A stretch of DNA of 13,732 nt from UBA6220 sp041651335 (GCA_041651335.1 JBAZJL010000011.1:1-13732), one strand, 5' to 3'. Numbered from the stretch's first letter, positions 1 to 5,680 are shown. Numbers and translations: made by a program. Notes: generated by a model from the sequence alone, not told the origin.

Positions 1-120
1 GAGATTTTTCTCAGGCCGGGCTCGGGCCCGTCGGCCCTCCGCCTTCTCGTCCTAATTATCTAAAAGACGCAAAAAAGAGCATGACACTCTCTTTTTATTA
101 TATCTATTGTGCCTCGGGTG

Positions 121-199
121 GGACTCGCCTTCGAATAAATCTCTGGTGAGATTTTTCTCAGGCCGGGCTCGGGCCCGTCGGCCCTCCGCCTTCTCGTCC
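121..199 (-). ncRNA. Candidate structured element (Leu copy)
   Basis: On the minus strand the closing pair is GGAC with GTCC of the tRNA-tail copy. It encloses hairpin 1 (GGGCC, loop GACG, GGCCC) and hairpin 2 (AAATCTC, loop ACCA, GAGATTT, then a bulged A and GAA paired with TTC). Symmetric GA/GA mismatches lie below hairpin 2, followed by GCCT/AGGC pairing. The closing stem is weaker than in the Ala and His copies because two inner positions do not pair. A second copy starts at 52 and runs off the window. Whether it acts as RNA or as a DNA hairpin is not known. Confidence 0.5.
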
Positions 200-217
200 T
201 AATTATCTAAAAGACGC

Positions 218-243
218 AAAAAAGAGCATGACACTCTCTTTTT
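218..243 (-). terminator. Intrinsic terminator of tRNA-Leu
   Basis: The minus strand reads AAAAAGAG, a 9-nt loop, then CTCTTTTT, an 8-bp stem whose 3' arm supplies the U-run. It lies 13 nt after the discriminator base of tRNA-Leu. The same hairpin recurs at 71-96 in the next repeat unit. Confidence 0.6.
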
Positions 244-256
244 ATTATATCTATTG

Positions 257-339
257 TGCCTCGGGTGGGACTCGAACCCACAAGGGTGTTGCCCGCAGCA
301 TTTTAAGTGCTGTATGTTTACCAGTTTCATCACCGAGGC
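257..339 (-). tRNA. tRNA-Leu(UAA)
   Basis: The acceptor stem GCCTCGG/CCGAGGC, discriminator A, a long class II variable arm and the T-loop TTCGAGT are all present. The anticodon loop CTTAAAA gives anticodon UAA. CCA is not encoded. The tRNA 5' end overlaps the last 10 bp of the HNH gene, and its 3' 18 nt are repeated in the array that follows. Confidence 0.95.
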
Positions 340-806
340 GTTTTATTTTTTCTTCCACGATAATTAGATTTTAAGCTATGACAATTGGGACAAAGTATTT
401 GTAAGTTATCTAAACAATTATTATGGCTATTACCATCAATATGATGAAGTTCTAATGGTAGTCGACCATCAAAACTTTTTTCAGCCCATCCGCATTCTTC
501 ACATTTAGCCAGCTTTAATCCCTCTCTAATTAATCTGTTTTTTAGTTTATATGTTTGAAAGAGGCTATTTTTTACTAAAATTTTTTCTAAAGGAATTTTT
601 GTTATTGATATCGGATGTAATCCTTTATTCCAACCTTTTCCTTTAAAATGATCTATCTTGAAACCAAATTCTTCAATATATTTTTTAATTTGTGTATAAT
701 TTCCTCCTGTTGCCTTTAATTTTAATCTACACAAAACTTGTCTATAACTAAAAGATTCTTTAATTGCACTTTCTAAATCTGTCTTACTCCATGTTCTTTT
801 TCTCAT
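330..806 (-). CDS. HNH endonuclease, stand-alone
   Basis: A 158-aa HNH nuclease. The C-terminal domain has two CxxC pairs that would bind a structural zinc (C102/C105 and C139/C142). Between them lies the HNH core: LELHHIDG (H121, H122), N134 in DNLQ, and H143 in NCH. Residues 5-57 are the small helical N-terminal region common in phage and free-standing HNH nucleases, which probably contacts DNA. It sits between tRNA-Cys and tRNA-Leu, overlaps the tRNA-Leu 5' end by 10 bp and ends in TGA. No Shine-Dalgarno site precedes the ATG, but a promoter lies so close that the message would be leaderless. Target and role are unknown; homing or phage-derived nuclease are both possible. Confidence 0.85.
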   Translation of the reverse strand: MRKRTWSKTDLESAIKESFSYRQVLCRLKLKATGGNYTQIKKYIEEFGFKIDHFKGKGWNKGLHPISITKIPLEKILVKNSLFQTYKLKNRLIREGLKLAKCEECGWAEKSFDGRLPLELHHIDGNSHNNCLDNLQILCPNCHSLKSNYRGRKNKTPR

Positions 807-813
807 TATTTAA

Positions 814-843
814 AATATATCATTTGGAATTCACTTAAGTCAA
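814..843 (-). promoter_or_regulatory. Promoter of the HNH gene, leaderless type
   Basis: On the minus strand, -35 TTGACT, an 18-bp spacer and -10 TATATT. Only 7 nt separate the -10 box from the ATG, so transcription should start at or next to the start codon. This fits the absence of a ribosome binding site. Confidence 0.5.
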
Positions 844-885
844 ACGCTCTTTTCCCTATACCATTTCAAATAAATATTTCAAAAA

Positions 886-960
886 TGGAGGCGTGGGCGG
901 GAATCGCACCCGCGTATAAGAGTTTTGCAGACTCTCGCCTTGCTACTTGGCTACCACGCC
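886..960 (-). tRNA. tRNA-Cys(GCA)
   Basis: Acceptor stem GGCGTGG/CCACGCC, anticodon stem AGAGT/ACTCT with loop CTGCAAA (anticodon GCA), and T-stem GCGGG/CCCGC. The discriminator is U, as expected for Cys, and it is followed by an encoded CCA (888-886), the only full one among the tRNAs here. The T-loop is TGCGATT rather than TTCGANT, and the D-loop reads AAGTAGCAA where GTGG would be usual, so both partners of the 18-55 elbow contact are changed. It starts 24 nt after the rbfA stop and may be co-transcribed with that operon. Confidence 0.93.
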
Positions 961-984
961 ACATAAAAAACATAGCATATTCTT

Positions 985-1344
985 TTATTTTTTTCCACTC
1001 TCTTTTTTTTGAATTTCAAACAACAATTCATCTATTCTTCCTGCTTCTTTGGTTTTTATTTCTTTTTTAAAAATAATCTTTGGAACTGGCCTAATCTTAA
1101 GTTTTTTGTTTAAAGATTGCTGTAAATCATAAATATGCCGGCCAAGCAAAGCAAAAATAGCCTCAAACTGATCTTCTGGAATTACAGAAATATAAACTTT
1201 GGCTTCAAACATATTTCGGGCAGTTTCTACCCTAGTAATAGTCAATAAAGTTCCGGGGAAAATATCCAATTCGCGTAAAATAATACTATCAAGCTCCCGC
1301 TTGATTAAATGATCAATTTTTTCTTTTTTAAATTCTTTCGGCAT
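985..1344 (-). CDS. rbfA: Ribosome-binding factor A
   Basis: A 119-aa protein with the RbfA KH-like fold pattern. The N-terminal helix (KEKIDHLIKRELDSIILRE) is followed by LLTITRVETARNMFEAKVYISV, and a central helix (LLGRHIYDLQQSLNKKLKIRPVPKI) leads to the final strand. The family binds the 30S subunit and helps mature the 16S rRNA 5' end, most important in the cold. The length is normal for the family. The ATG lies 19 nt after the infB stop on the same strand, the classic infB-rbfA order, so it is almost certainly in one operon. A lysine-rich tail ends the protein. Confidence 0.93.
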   Translation of the reverse strand: MPKEFKKEKIDHLIKRELDSIILRELDIFPGTLLTITRVETARNMFEAKVYISVIPEDQFEAIFALLGRHIYDLQQSLNKKLKIRPVPKIIFKKEIKTKEAGRIDELLFEIQKKESGKK

Positions 1345-1363
1345 TGATTATCAAGCTTTATTT

Positions 1364-2875
1364 TTAAAGTTCTTCCCTGATATAATCTTCTTTATAAGAA
1401 ATAATCTCATCGCCTTCTTTTATTTTTTCATTTCCTTGATATAAAATAGCACATTCTTTTCCTGCCTTCATGCTAGGAAAGCTTTTTTTGTTAGCCTGCA
1501 CATCAATAATCCGACCCTGCCCTATTTTTTCTCCTAAACGCATAATTTCCAAAGAAGACCCTTTTGCTACTTCACCTTCAGTTACCAATCCTCCAATAAT
1601 TTGTCTATTTTTTTCTGTTCTAAAAATAACTGTTATTTCCATTTTCCCTAAATCTGTTCTTTCTTTTTCTTTAATCAACTTTCTTTCCATTAATTCTCTT
1701 ATTTTCTGAGCCATGGTATAAATTATTTCAAAATCATAAACTCTAATTTGTTCTTTTTGAATAGCAATTTCTGCCATTTTGTCAGTTTTCACTCGAAAAG
1801 CAATCACCGCACCTTTGGCGCTTTTCGCTAGTTTTATATCAGACTCATTTACATTTCCCACTTCAGCTTTAATTATTTTAATTCCTACTGTTTCTTGAGG
1901 CAATGTTTTAATCACTTCTTCGATTGCTTCTAAAGATCCAAAGGCATCTGCTTTTACAACTAAATTTAAATATTTTTTATTGTTTTCCGTTTCTTGATCT
2001 TCAAAACTTAATCGGCTAATATTTTCTTTTTTTGGTTTAACATGGGCCATTGCCTGATCCATATTTTGAAATACTATAAAATTTTCTCCAACAATAGGCA
2101 TGCTTTCAAAACCAACAATCACAACTGGATCAGATGGAAAGGCCTCATTGATTTGCTTTCCTAAAAAATCTTCTAAATTTTTTACCTTGCCAAAAGCAGA
2201 ATCTGTGGCAATAAATGCTCCTGATTTTAAAATTCCTTTTTCCATAATTGCCGTACAGGTTGGACCTCGGCGGGAATCTTGATAGGCTTCAATAATCGTT
2301 CCGACAGCGAAAGAATCAAGATCATATTCTAACTCTTCCATTTCTGCAACCAATAAAATTAAATCTAAAAGATCAGTAATGCCTTTGCCTGTTTTAGCAG
2401 AAATATTCACGCTAGGCACTTGTCCGCCAAAAGATTCCACAATAATATCTTCTTCCATTAATTGCTGTTTTACTCTTTCTGGATTGGCTTCTGGTTTGTC
2501 TATTTTATTAAAAGCAACAATTGTTGAAAGATTGGCTTTTTTGATATGAGAAATAGCTTCTTTGGTTTGTTTCTTTATTCCTTCGGCAGCGTCTATTACC
2601 AAAATAGCGATATCAGCCACTTTTGACCCTCGTGATCTAATGGCAGAAAAAGATTCATGCCCAGGGGTATCAATAAAAGTAATTTTTTGATTATTATGTT
2701 CGATTTGATATGCTCCAACATGCTGAGTTATACCCCCTGATTCTTTGCTTAAAATTTTAAAATCTTTAATTGCCATCAAAAGAGATGTTTTTCCGTGATC
2801 AATGTGCCCTAAAACAACCACTACGGCTGGCCTTTTCATTTTTTCGCTTGATTTTATTGTTTTGTCGTTTGCCAT
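1364..2875 (-). CDS. infB: Translation initiation factor IF-2, short form
   Basis: A 503-aa IF-2 GTPase, which brings initiator fMet-tRNA to the 30S subunit and promotes subunit joining. G motifs are clear: G1 GHIDHGKT (23-30), switch I T50 in GGITQHVG, G3 DTPGH (69-73), G4 NKID (123-126) and G5 SAK (159-161). Domain II, the linker helix region and the fMet-tRNA-binding C-terminal domain follow. It is much shorter than E. coli IF-2 (890 aa) because it lacks the long N-terminal extension, as usual in reduced genomes. G1 has Ile where most IF-2 proteins have Val. The start lies 2 nt after the stop of the DUF4446 gene, so the two are coupled. Confidence 0.97.
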   Translation of the reverse strand: MANDKTIKSSEKMKRPAVVVVLGHIDHGKTSLLMAIKDFKILSKESGGITQHVGAYQIEHNNQKITFIDTPGHESFSAIRSRGSKVADIAILVIDAAEGIKKQTKEAISHIKKANLSTIVAFNKIDKPEANPERVKQQLMEEDIIVESFGGQVPSVNISAKTGKGITDLLDLILLVAEMEELEYDLDSFAVGTIIEAYQDSRRGPTCTAIMEKGILKSGAFIATDSAFGKVKNLEDFLGKQINEAFPSDPVVIVGFESMPIVGENFIVFQNMDQAMAHVKPKKENISRLSFEDQETENNKKYLNLVVKADAFGSLEAIEEVIKTLPQETVGIKIIKAEVGNVNESDIKLAKSAKGAVIAFRVKTDKMAEIAIQKEQIRVYDFEIIYTMAQKIRELMERKLIKEKERTDLGKMEITVIFRTEKNRQIIGGLVTEGEVAKGSSLEIMRLGEKIGQGRIIDVQANKKSFPSMKAGKECAILYQGNEKIKEGDEIISYKEDYIREEL

Positions 2876-2877
2876 AA

Positions 2878-3246
2878 TTAATCTTGTTTTACGCCTTCGA
2901 TTGCTTGTTGTTCCTCTTTTGATAATTGATATTTTGATAATCCTTTTTCTATCGGTTTTGCAAAAATTCTTGTATTGCCATCCATAAAAATAGAAGTAAC
3001 AACAAAGCCATTATTTTTTTGGTCTAACATTGCCAAAGAAAAACTTTGATCTCCTCCCCTGTTTTCAAAAGGGTTATATCTAATTAAATTGAATTTTTGA
3101 AAATAAAAAATACTCTTTTTTTCTAATTCATTAATTTTTTCCAAAGCGTTTTTCAAAACTTCCTCTAGTGCTTCAATTCTTTTGGCAGCATCTTCCAAAT
3201 TTTGAATTTTTTCTTTTTGTTTTTTTGATTTCAAAAAAGAGAACAT
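2878..3246 (-). CDS. DUF4446 family protein
   Basis: A 122-aa protein matching the DUF4446 pattern. A charged coiled-coil segment (about residues 6-45) precedes the family core: RYNPFENRGGDQSFSLAMLD, then FVVTSIFM, a TRIFAKPI strand and the LSKEEQQAI helix. No biochemical function is established for the family, and none can be read from the sequence. It is the first protein gene after tRNA-Ser(CGA) and ends 2 nt before infB, so it is translated with IF-2. A translation-linked role is only a guess by association. Confidence 0.85.
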   Translation of the reverse strand: MFSFLKSKKQKEKIQNLEDAAKRIEALEEVLKNALEKINELEKKSIFYFQKFNLIRYNPFENRGGDQSFSLAMLDQKNNGFVVTSIFMDGNTRIFAKPIEKGLSKYQLSKEEQQAIEGVKQD

Positions 3247-3275
3247 ATTTCAATTTTAATTTTAAACATCAAAAG

Positions 3276-3360
3276 AGGAGGGAACGAGATTCGAACTCGT
3301 GGTGGTTTTAGCCACAATGGTTTTCGAAACCATCCCATTCAACCGCTCTGGCATCCCTCC
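3276..3360 (-). tRNA. tRNA-Ser(CGA)
   Basis: Acceptor stem GGAGGGA/TCCCTCC, anticodon stem TGGTT/AACCA with loop TTCGAAA (anticodon CGA), a long variable arm and T-loop TTCGAAT. No CCA is encoded. The discriminator reads U, where bacterial serine tRNAs normally have G. It lies 29 nt upstream of the DUF4446 start on the same strand and may lead the infB operon transcript. Confidence 0.93.
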
Positions 3361-3491
3361 GATAAATTTTAGGCCAACAAATGCCCAAACTATCGGCTAG
3401 TTAAGAGAAGCCGATATCAAATTCCTTCCAATATCTTAAAACATAGCACTTTAAAACAAATCTATCAAGAACTAAAAACAATAAAATTTTT

Positions 3492-4505
3492 TTATTTTTT
3501 TGAGAAAAAAAGAGAAAAAAAGGATTTCAAGAAAAAAGGAAAATCATTGTCATATTTTATTTTCGAAGGAATTAGCAGAGGAAGATAATTTCCCAGAAAA
3601 TAAATTATTTTTTTTGAGATAATTCCTTGAAAAACAAACCAACTAAATTTTTGAGAGCATTCTTTTTGATAAGTTTTGAAATTCGGAAAATTTTTTAACA
3701 AAATATCAGCCTGAATAAGCCCCCAAATAACCCCTCCCCCGCTCCATGGTTTAGTTAATCCGCAGGCATCTCCGCAAAGAGTAATATTTCTTTGTTTTGG
3801 AAAAATTAAACCCGCGTTTTGAAAAGAAAATTGTGGTTGCGGAATCCCAGCTGATAAAATTTTCCCTTGATTTCTAACTTTTTGTTGTTTTAAAAAATTT
3901 TCAAATTCTTTATTGATAATTTCTTTTTCTTCCATAATTCCATATTCCAAAAAATTCCCTCGAGGTATTTTCCAGCAAAATCCGGTTTTTGTAGGATAGG
4001 TAGTCACAAAATCAGACTGATCGCTATTCTGAATAAAAATTTGAGCTCCTGTTTTTATTTTTGGATTAGGCAAATTGAGCAATCTTCTTATTGAAGATCC
4101 TGCCCCATCGCAGGCAATAACATAATCAAAGTTTTGGGGAATCTGTTTTATTTCTTGTTGAAAAAATATTTCTGCTCCAGATTGTTCAGCTAACTCGATA
4201 AGCGCTGAAATCAATTTTTCACGATTAATCACTAAATGATAAGGAGAAAAATCCAATTTTATCTTTTTTTTAGGAAAACTAATAAAACAGCCTTTGATTG
4301 TATTTTCAACACAGCTTTCAGCCTGGGGAATAAAATTTTTAATTCTTTCTGAATAAAGCGCAGAGCAAGGTTTTTTACCAACCTCGCTTTGCTTGTTTTT
4401 TTCAAAAACAGAGACAATGTGCCCCTGTTTTTTAAATTTCCAAGCCAAGTAAAGCCCAATTATTCCCGCTCCCACGATCGCTATTTTTTTAGGCTCGCCA
4501 ATCAT
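3492..4505 (-). CDS. Geranylgeranyl-reductase-like FAD oxidoreductase
   Basis: A 337-aa flavoprotein of the p-hydroxybenzoate-hydroxylase fold. The N-terminal Rossmann motif is GAGIIG (12-17), with E35 at the end of the second strand to bind the ribose of FAD. R95 lies in INREKL, a DG motif in CDGAGSSIRR (132-141), and the second FAD motif is GDACGLTKPWSGGGVIWGL (245-263), the form typical of geranylgeranyl reductases. Those enzymes saturate isoprenoid chains, but the substrate here cannot be told and a halogenase or monooxygenase relative is possible. The C-terminal 50 residues are hydrophobic and basic, which suggests membrane contact. It starts 18 nt after the YtxH-like gene and is probably co-transcribed with it. 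Confidence 0.75.
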   Translation of the reverse strand: MIGEPKKIAIVGAGIIGLYLAWKFKKQGHIVSVFEKNKQSEVGKKPCSALYSERIKNFIPQAESCVENTIKGCFISFPKKKIKLDFSPYHLVINREKLISALIELAEQSGAEIFFQQEIKQIPQNFDYVIACDGAGSSIRRLLNLPNPKIKTGAQIFIQNSDQSDFVTTYPTKTGFCWKIPRGNFLEYGIMEEKEIINKEFENFLKQQKVRNQGKILSAGIPQPQFSFQNAGLIFPKQRNITLCGDACGLTKPWSGGGVIWGLIQADILLKNFPNFKTYQKECSQKFSWFVFQGIISKKIIYFLGNYLPLLIPSKIKYDNDFPFFLKSFFSLFFSKK

Positions 4506-4523
4506 TATTTTTTAAAATTTTAT

Positions 4524-4862
4524 CTATTTTTTCTTTTTTGGTTTCGCAGTTTTTAAAATCGCTTTCCAGTGCTGACGAATATCAGCAATTAATTCTTCTA
4601 GCTCTTTTTTATCAATATCTTTAATCTTGGCATATCGAGCCGAAACTCCATCAACTATTTGATTATAAACCGGTTCGCTCACTTCTTTGGCTTTTTCCAA
4701 TTTTTCTATAATTTCACCTTTCATTTTTATCGCCCACCCTCGAAGTGCTTTCCGATTTTTTTTACCTTCTTTGCCAAATAGCAAATAAGCGGCAGCAGAA
4801 GCAACGGCAATCCCTACCCCTACTACAACAGCTGCGCCTATGTTTTCTTTTTTCTTAGCCAT
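4524..4862 (-). CDS. YtxH-like membrane-anchored protein
   Basis: A 112-aa protein with one N-terminal membrane segment (about residues 9-28, rich in Gly, Ala and Val). The FGKEGKKNRK motif after it is typical of YtxH-like proteins. The rest is a charged amphipathic helical region ending in a lysine run. Proteins of this kind are frequent in Patescibacteria, and their function is unknown beyond loose links to stress in Firmicutes. The -10 box TATAAT lies about 37 nt upstream. It appears to head a two-gene unit with the flavoprotein. Confidence 0.65.
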   Translation of the reverse strand: MAKKKENIGAAVVVGVGIAVASAAAYLLFGKEGKKNRKALRGWAIKMKGEIIEKLEKAKEVSEPVYNQIVDGVSARYAKIKDIDKKELEELIADIRQHWKAILKTAKPKKKK

Positions 4863-4899
4863 ATTTTTTTATTATTTATTATTTATTTTTATTAAATAA

Positions 4900-4905
4900 A
4901 TTATA
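4900..4905 (-). promoter_or_regulatory. -10 box of the YtxH-like gene
   Basis: The minus strand carries a perfect TATAAT about 37 nt before the ATG. No good -35 box stands at the expected distance, so this is only a partial promoter call. Confidence 0.35.
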
Positions 4906-4930
4906 TCATATTGCTTTGCAAATAAAAATC

Positions 4931-4952
4931 AGATAGCTTTCTAAAGCTATCT
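4931..4952 (-). terminator. Hairpin terminator after tRNA-Gly
   Basis: AGATAGCTTT pairs with AAAGCTATCT in a near-perfect inverted repeat. On the minus strand it is followed by a T-rich stretch (GATTTTTATTTG). It lies about 35 nt after tRNA-Gly and would end the Pro-Gly tRNA transcript. Confidence 0.5.
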
Positions 4953-4965
4953 TTGCAATCTCTAT

Positions 4966-5008
4966 GGTTCGATTCCTTAATTTTTGAGCGGGTGAAGGGA
5001 ATCGAACC
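4966..5008 (-). repeat. Inverted copy of the T-arm after tRNA-Gly
   Basis: Positions 4998-5008, inside the tRNA-Gly T-arm, and 4966-4976 are perfect 11-nt inverted repeats (GGTTCGATTCC on the coding strand, then GGAATCGAACC). The transcript could pair the downstream arm with the tRNA's own T-arm. The same kind of antisense T-arm segment opens the repeat elements after tRNA-Ala, tRNA-His and, imperfectly, tRNA-Leu, but here the core is missing. Confidence 0.75.
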
Positions 5009-5057
5009 CTCATATACAACTTGGAAGGCTGTCGCTCTACCACTGAGCTACACCCGC
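4987..5057 (-). tRNA. tRNA-Gly(UCC)
   Basis: Acceptor stem GCGGGTG/CACCCGC, D-arm AGCTCAGTGGTAGAGC, anticodon loop CTTCCAA (anticodon UCC), T-loop TTCGATT and discriminator U as expected for Gly. No CCA is encoded. It is 20 nt downstream of tRNA-Pro on the same strand. Confidence 0.96.
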
Positions 5058-5077
5058 AAAATTTAATTTTCAAACTG

Positions 5078-5149
5078 TCGGGGCACTGAGATTCGAACTC
5101 AGAATAAATCTTCCCAAAAGACTCGTGATAGCCGTTTCACTATGCCCCG
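5078..5149 (-). tRNA. tRNA-Pro(UGG)
   Basis: Acceptor stem CGGGGCA/TGCCCCG, D-stem GTGA/TCAC, T-stem CTGAG/CTCAG and discriminator A. The anticodon loop TTTGGGA gives anticodon UGG and the G37 typical of Pro. No CCA is encoded. A strong promoter lies directly upstream, and tRNA-Gly follows in the same transcript. Confidence 0.95.
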
Positions 5150-5160
5150 CTATAGATATT

Positions 5161-5189
5161 TTTATATCATTTTTCCCAGTTTCCGTCAA
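5161..5189 (-). promoter_or_regulatory. Promoter of the tRNA-Pro/tRNA-Gly unit
   Basis: The minus strand has -35 TTGACG, exactly 17 bp of spacer and -10 TATAAA. The predicted start falls a few nt before tRNA-Pro at 5149. This is close to the sigma-70 consensus. Confidence 0.75.
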
Positions 5190-5219
5190 AAATTTTATAA
5201 CCTTAAGTCTTTTTAAGCA

Positions 5220-5248
5220 TTGATTTTTCTTGTTTTTCTTGGTATTAG
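5220..5248 (+). promoter_or_regulatory. Likely promoter of the tRNA-Arg/tRNA-His unit
   Basis: -35 TTGATT, a 17-bp spacer and -10 TATTAG, about 18 nt before tRNA-Arg. It is divergent from the tRNA-Pro promoter. The boxes are weaker, and a second pairing shifted downstream is possible. Confidence 0.4.
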
Positions 5249-5266
5249 ATATATATCTGTATTTAT

Positions 5267-5340
5267 GTCCCCGTAGCTCAATAGGACAGAGCGACGGACT
5301 TCTAATCCGTAGGTTGTGCGTTCGATTCGCGCCGGGGACA
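5267..5340 (+). tRNA. tRNA-Arg(UCU)
   Basis: Acceptor stem GTCCCCG/CGGGGAC, D-arm AGCTCAATAGGACAGAGC, anticodon stem ACGGA/TCCGT with loop CTTCTAA (anticodon UCU), T-loop TTCGATT and discriminator A. No CCA is encoded. The acceptor stem is identical to that of tRNA-Arg(CCU) at the other end of the window. Confidence 0.95.
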
Positions 5341-5371
5341 CAACTTCTTTTCTTTAAAAATAGGAAGCCAT

Positions 5372-5443
5372 GGTGGCTATGGTGTAATGGCAGCACAAGA
5401 GTTTGTGGAGCTCTTTGTACGGGTTCGAATCCCGTTAGTCACC
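5372..5443 (+). tRNA. tRNA-His(GUG)
   Basis: The acceptor stem GTGGCTA/TAGTCAC carries an extra 5' G (5372) opposite C73, the G-1:C73 identity pair of histidine tRNAs. The anticodon loop is TTGTGGA (GUG) and the T-loop TTCGAAT. Only CA, not CCA, follows the discriminator. Its last 19 nt are repeated at 5573-5591. Confidence 0.95.
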
Positions 5444-5591
5444 CATTTTAAATTAAAACCCCTCTTTTGAGGAATTTTAAGTTAAAGAATATGTTTTACA
5501 GGATTCGAAGGCGAAGCCACGACGGTGGCGAGCCCGGCCTGAAAAAAATTCCAGTAGGAATTTATTTGAAGGCGAATCCCGTTAGTCACCC
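5426..5591 (+). repeat. 147-bp tRNA-His tail repeat, one unit plus tail copy
   Basis: The unit runs from the C of the tRNA-His T-loop (5426) to 5572. The 19-nt tRNA tail recurs at 5573-5591. Inside are an AT-rich spacer with a small CCTC/GAGG hairpin, the antisense T-arm segment GGATTCGAA (5501-5509) and the double-hairpin core. The breakpoint in the T-loop and the unit length are the same as for tRNA-Leu, although the spacer is unrelated. Unlike the two window ends, this copy has unique sequence on both sides, so it is not an assembly product. Confidence 0.9.
5501..5579 (+). ncRNA. Candidate structured element (His copy)
   Basis: GGATTCG (5501-5507) pairs with CGAATCC (5573-5579) of the tail copy and closes a three-way junction. 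Hairpin 1 is GCCAC, loop GACG, GTGGC (5516-5529). Hairpin 2 is AAATTCC, loop AGTA, GGAATTT (5546-5563), continued past a bulged A by AAA/TTT, a GA/GA mismatch pair and GCCT/AGGC. Compared with the Ala and Leu copies, the stems differ by paired changes, while the GACG loop, the linker (GAGCCCGGCCTGA) and the GA/GA mismatches stay the same. That pattern indicates selection on structure. Confidence 0.6.
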
Positions 5592-5603
5592 CTTAAATTA
5601 ATA

Positions 5604-5632
5604 TTGACAATAAATAAAATAAAAAGTATTAT
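5604..5632 (+). promoter_or_regulatory. Near-consensus orphan promoter
   Basis: A perfect -35 TTGACA, a 17-bp spacer and -10 TATTAT. It is the best promoter match in the window, yet no plus-strand gene follows before the terminator at 5647. The predicted start is near 5639. It would make a transcript of only about 40 nt. Confidence 0.65.
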
Positions 5633-5646
5633 ATAAGCATCAAGAC

Positions 5647-5680
5647 AAAAGGGTCCCTGCAAAGGCCCCCTTTTTTTTAT
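5647..5680 (+). terminator. Intrinsic terminator between orphan promoter and NYN gene
   Basis: AAAAGGG pairs with CCCTTTT with an inner CC/GG, followed by eight T on the plus strand. The T-run overlaps the stop codon of the minus-strand NYN gene, so it probably works in both directions. Confidence 0.7.

Larger units (their letters stand above)
1..274 (-). repeat. 147-bp tandem array built on the tRNA-Leu tail
   Basis: Read on the minus strand, a full unit runs from 274 to 128 and a second, identical over its whole length, runs from 127 to the window edge. Each unit begins with the last 18 nt of tRNA-Leu, starting at the C of the T-loop TTCGA. An intrinsic terminator hairpin follows, then a short AT-rich spacer, then the GC-rich double-hairpin core also found after tRNA-His and tRNA-Ala. 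The second unit runs off the window, so the true copy number is unknown. The organisation resembles the rtT repeats after E. coli tyrT, which also carry a tRNA 3' end, but no sequence relation is claimed. Confidence 0.9.

Noticed and set aside
1..274. CRISPR array
   Set aside because: The units are about 147 bp, wholly identical and contain a tRNA tail. There are no short repeats with varied spacers and no cas genes.
885..1070. Plus-strand open frame over tRNA-Cys and the end of rbfA
   Set aside because: It is antisense to a clear tRNA and to rbfA and has no protein-like composition or family resemblance.
3366..3371. -10 box TAAAAT just before tRNA-Ser
   Set aside because: It would place the start at the tRNA 5' end itself, and no -35 box stands at a suitable distance.
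5070..5451. Open frames on both strands across the tRNA cluster
   Set aside because: They cover tRNA-Pro, tRNA-Arg and tRNA-His, and their peptides are translations of tRNA sequence.
5501..5579. T-box or other tRNA-sensing riboswitch
   Set aside because: No T-box bulge (TGGN in the antiterminator) or specifier loop is visible, and no regulated gene follows on that strand.
5501..5579. REP element moved by a RAYT transposase (kept only as a hypothesis)
   Set aside because: A GGAG or GAAG tetranucleotide before a hairpin recalls REP sequences, but no Y1 transposase gene is in the window, so it cannot be supported here.
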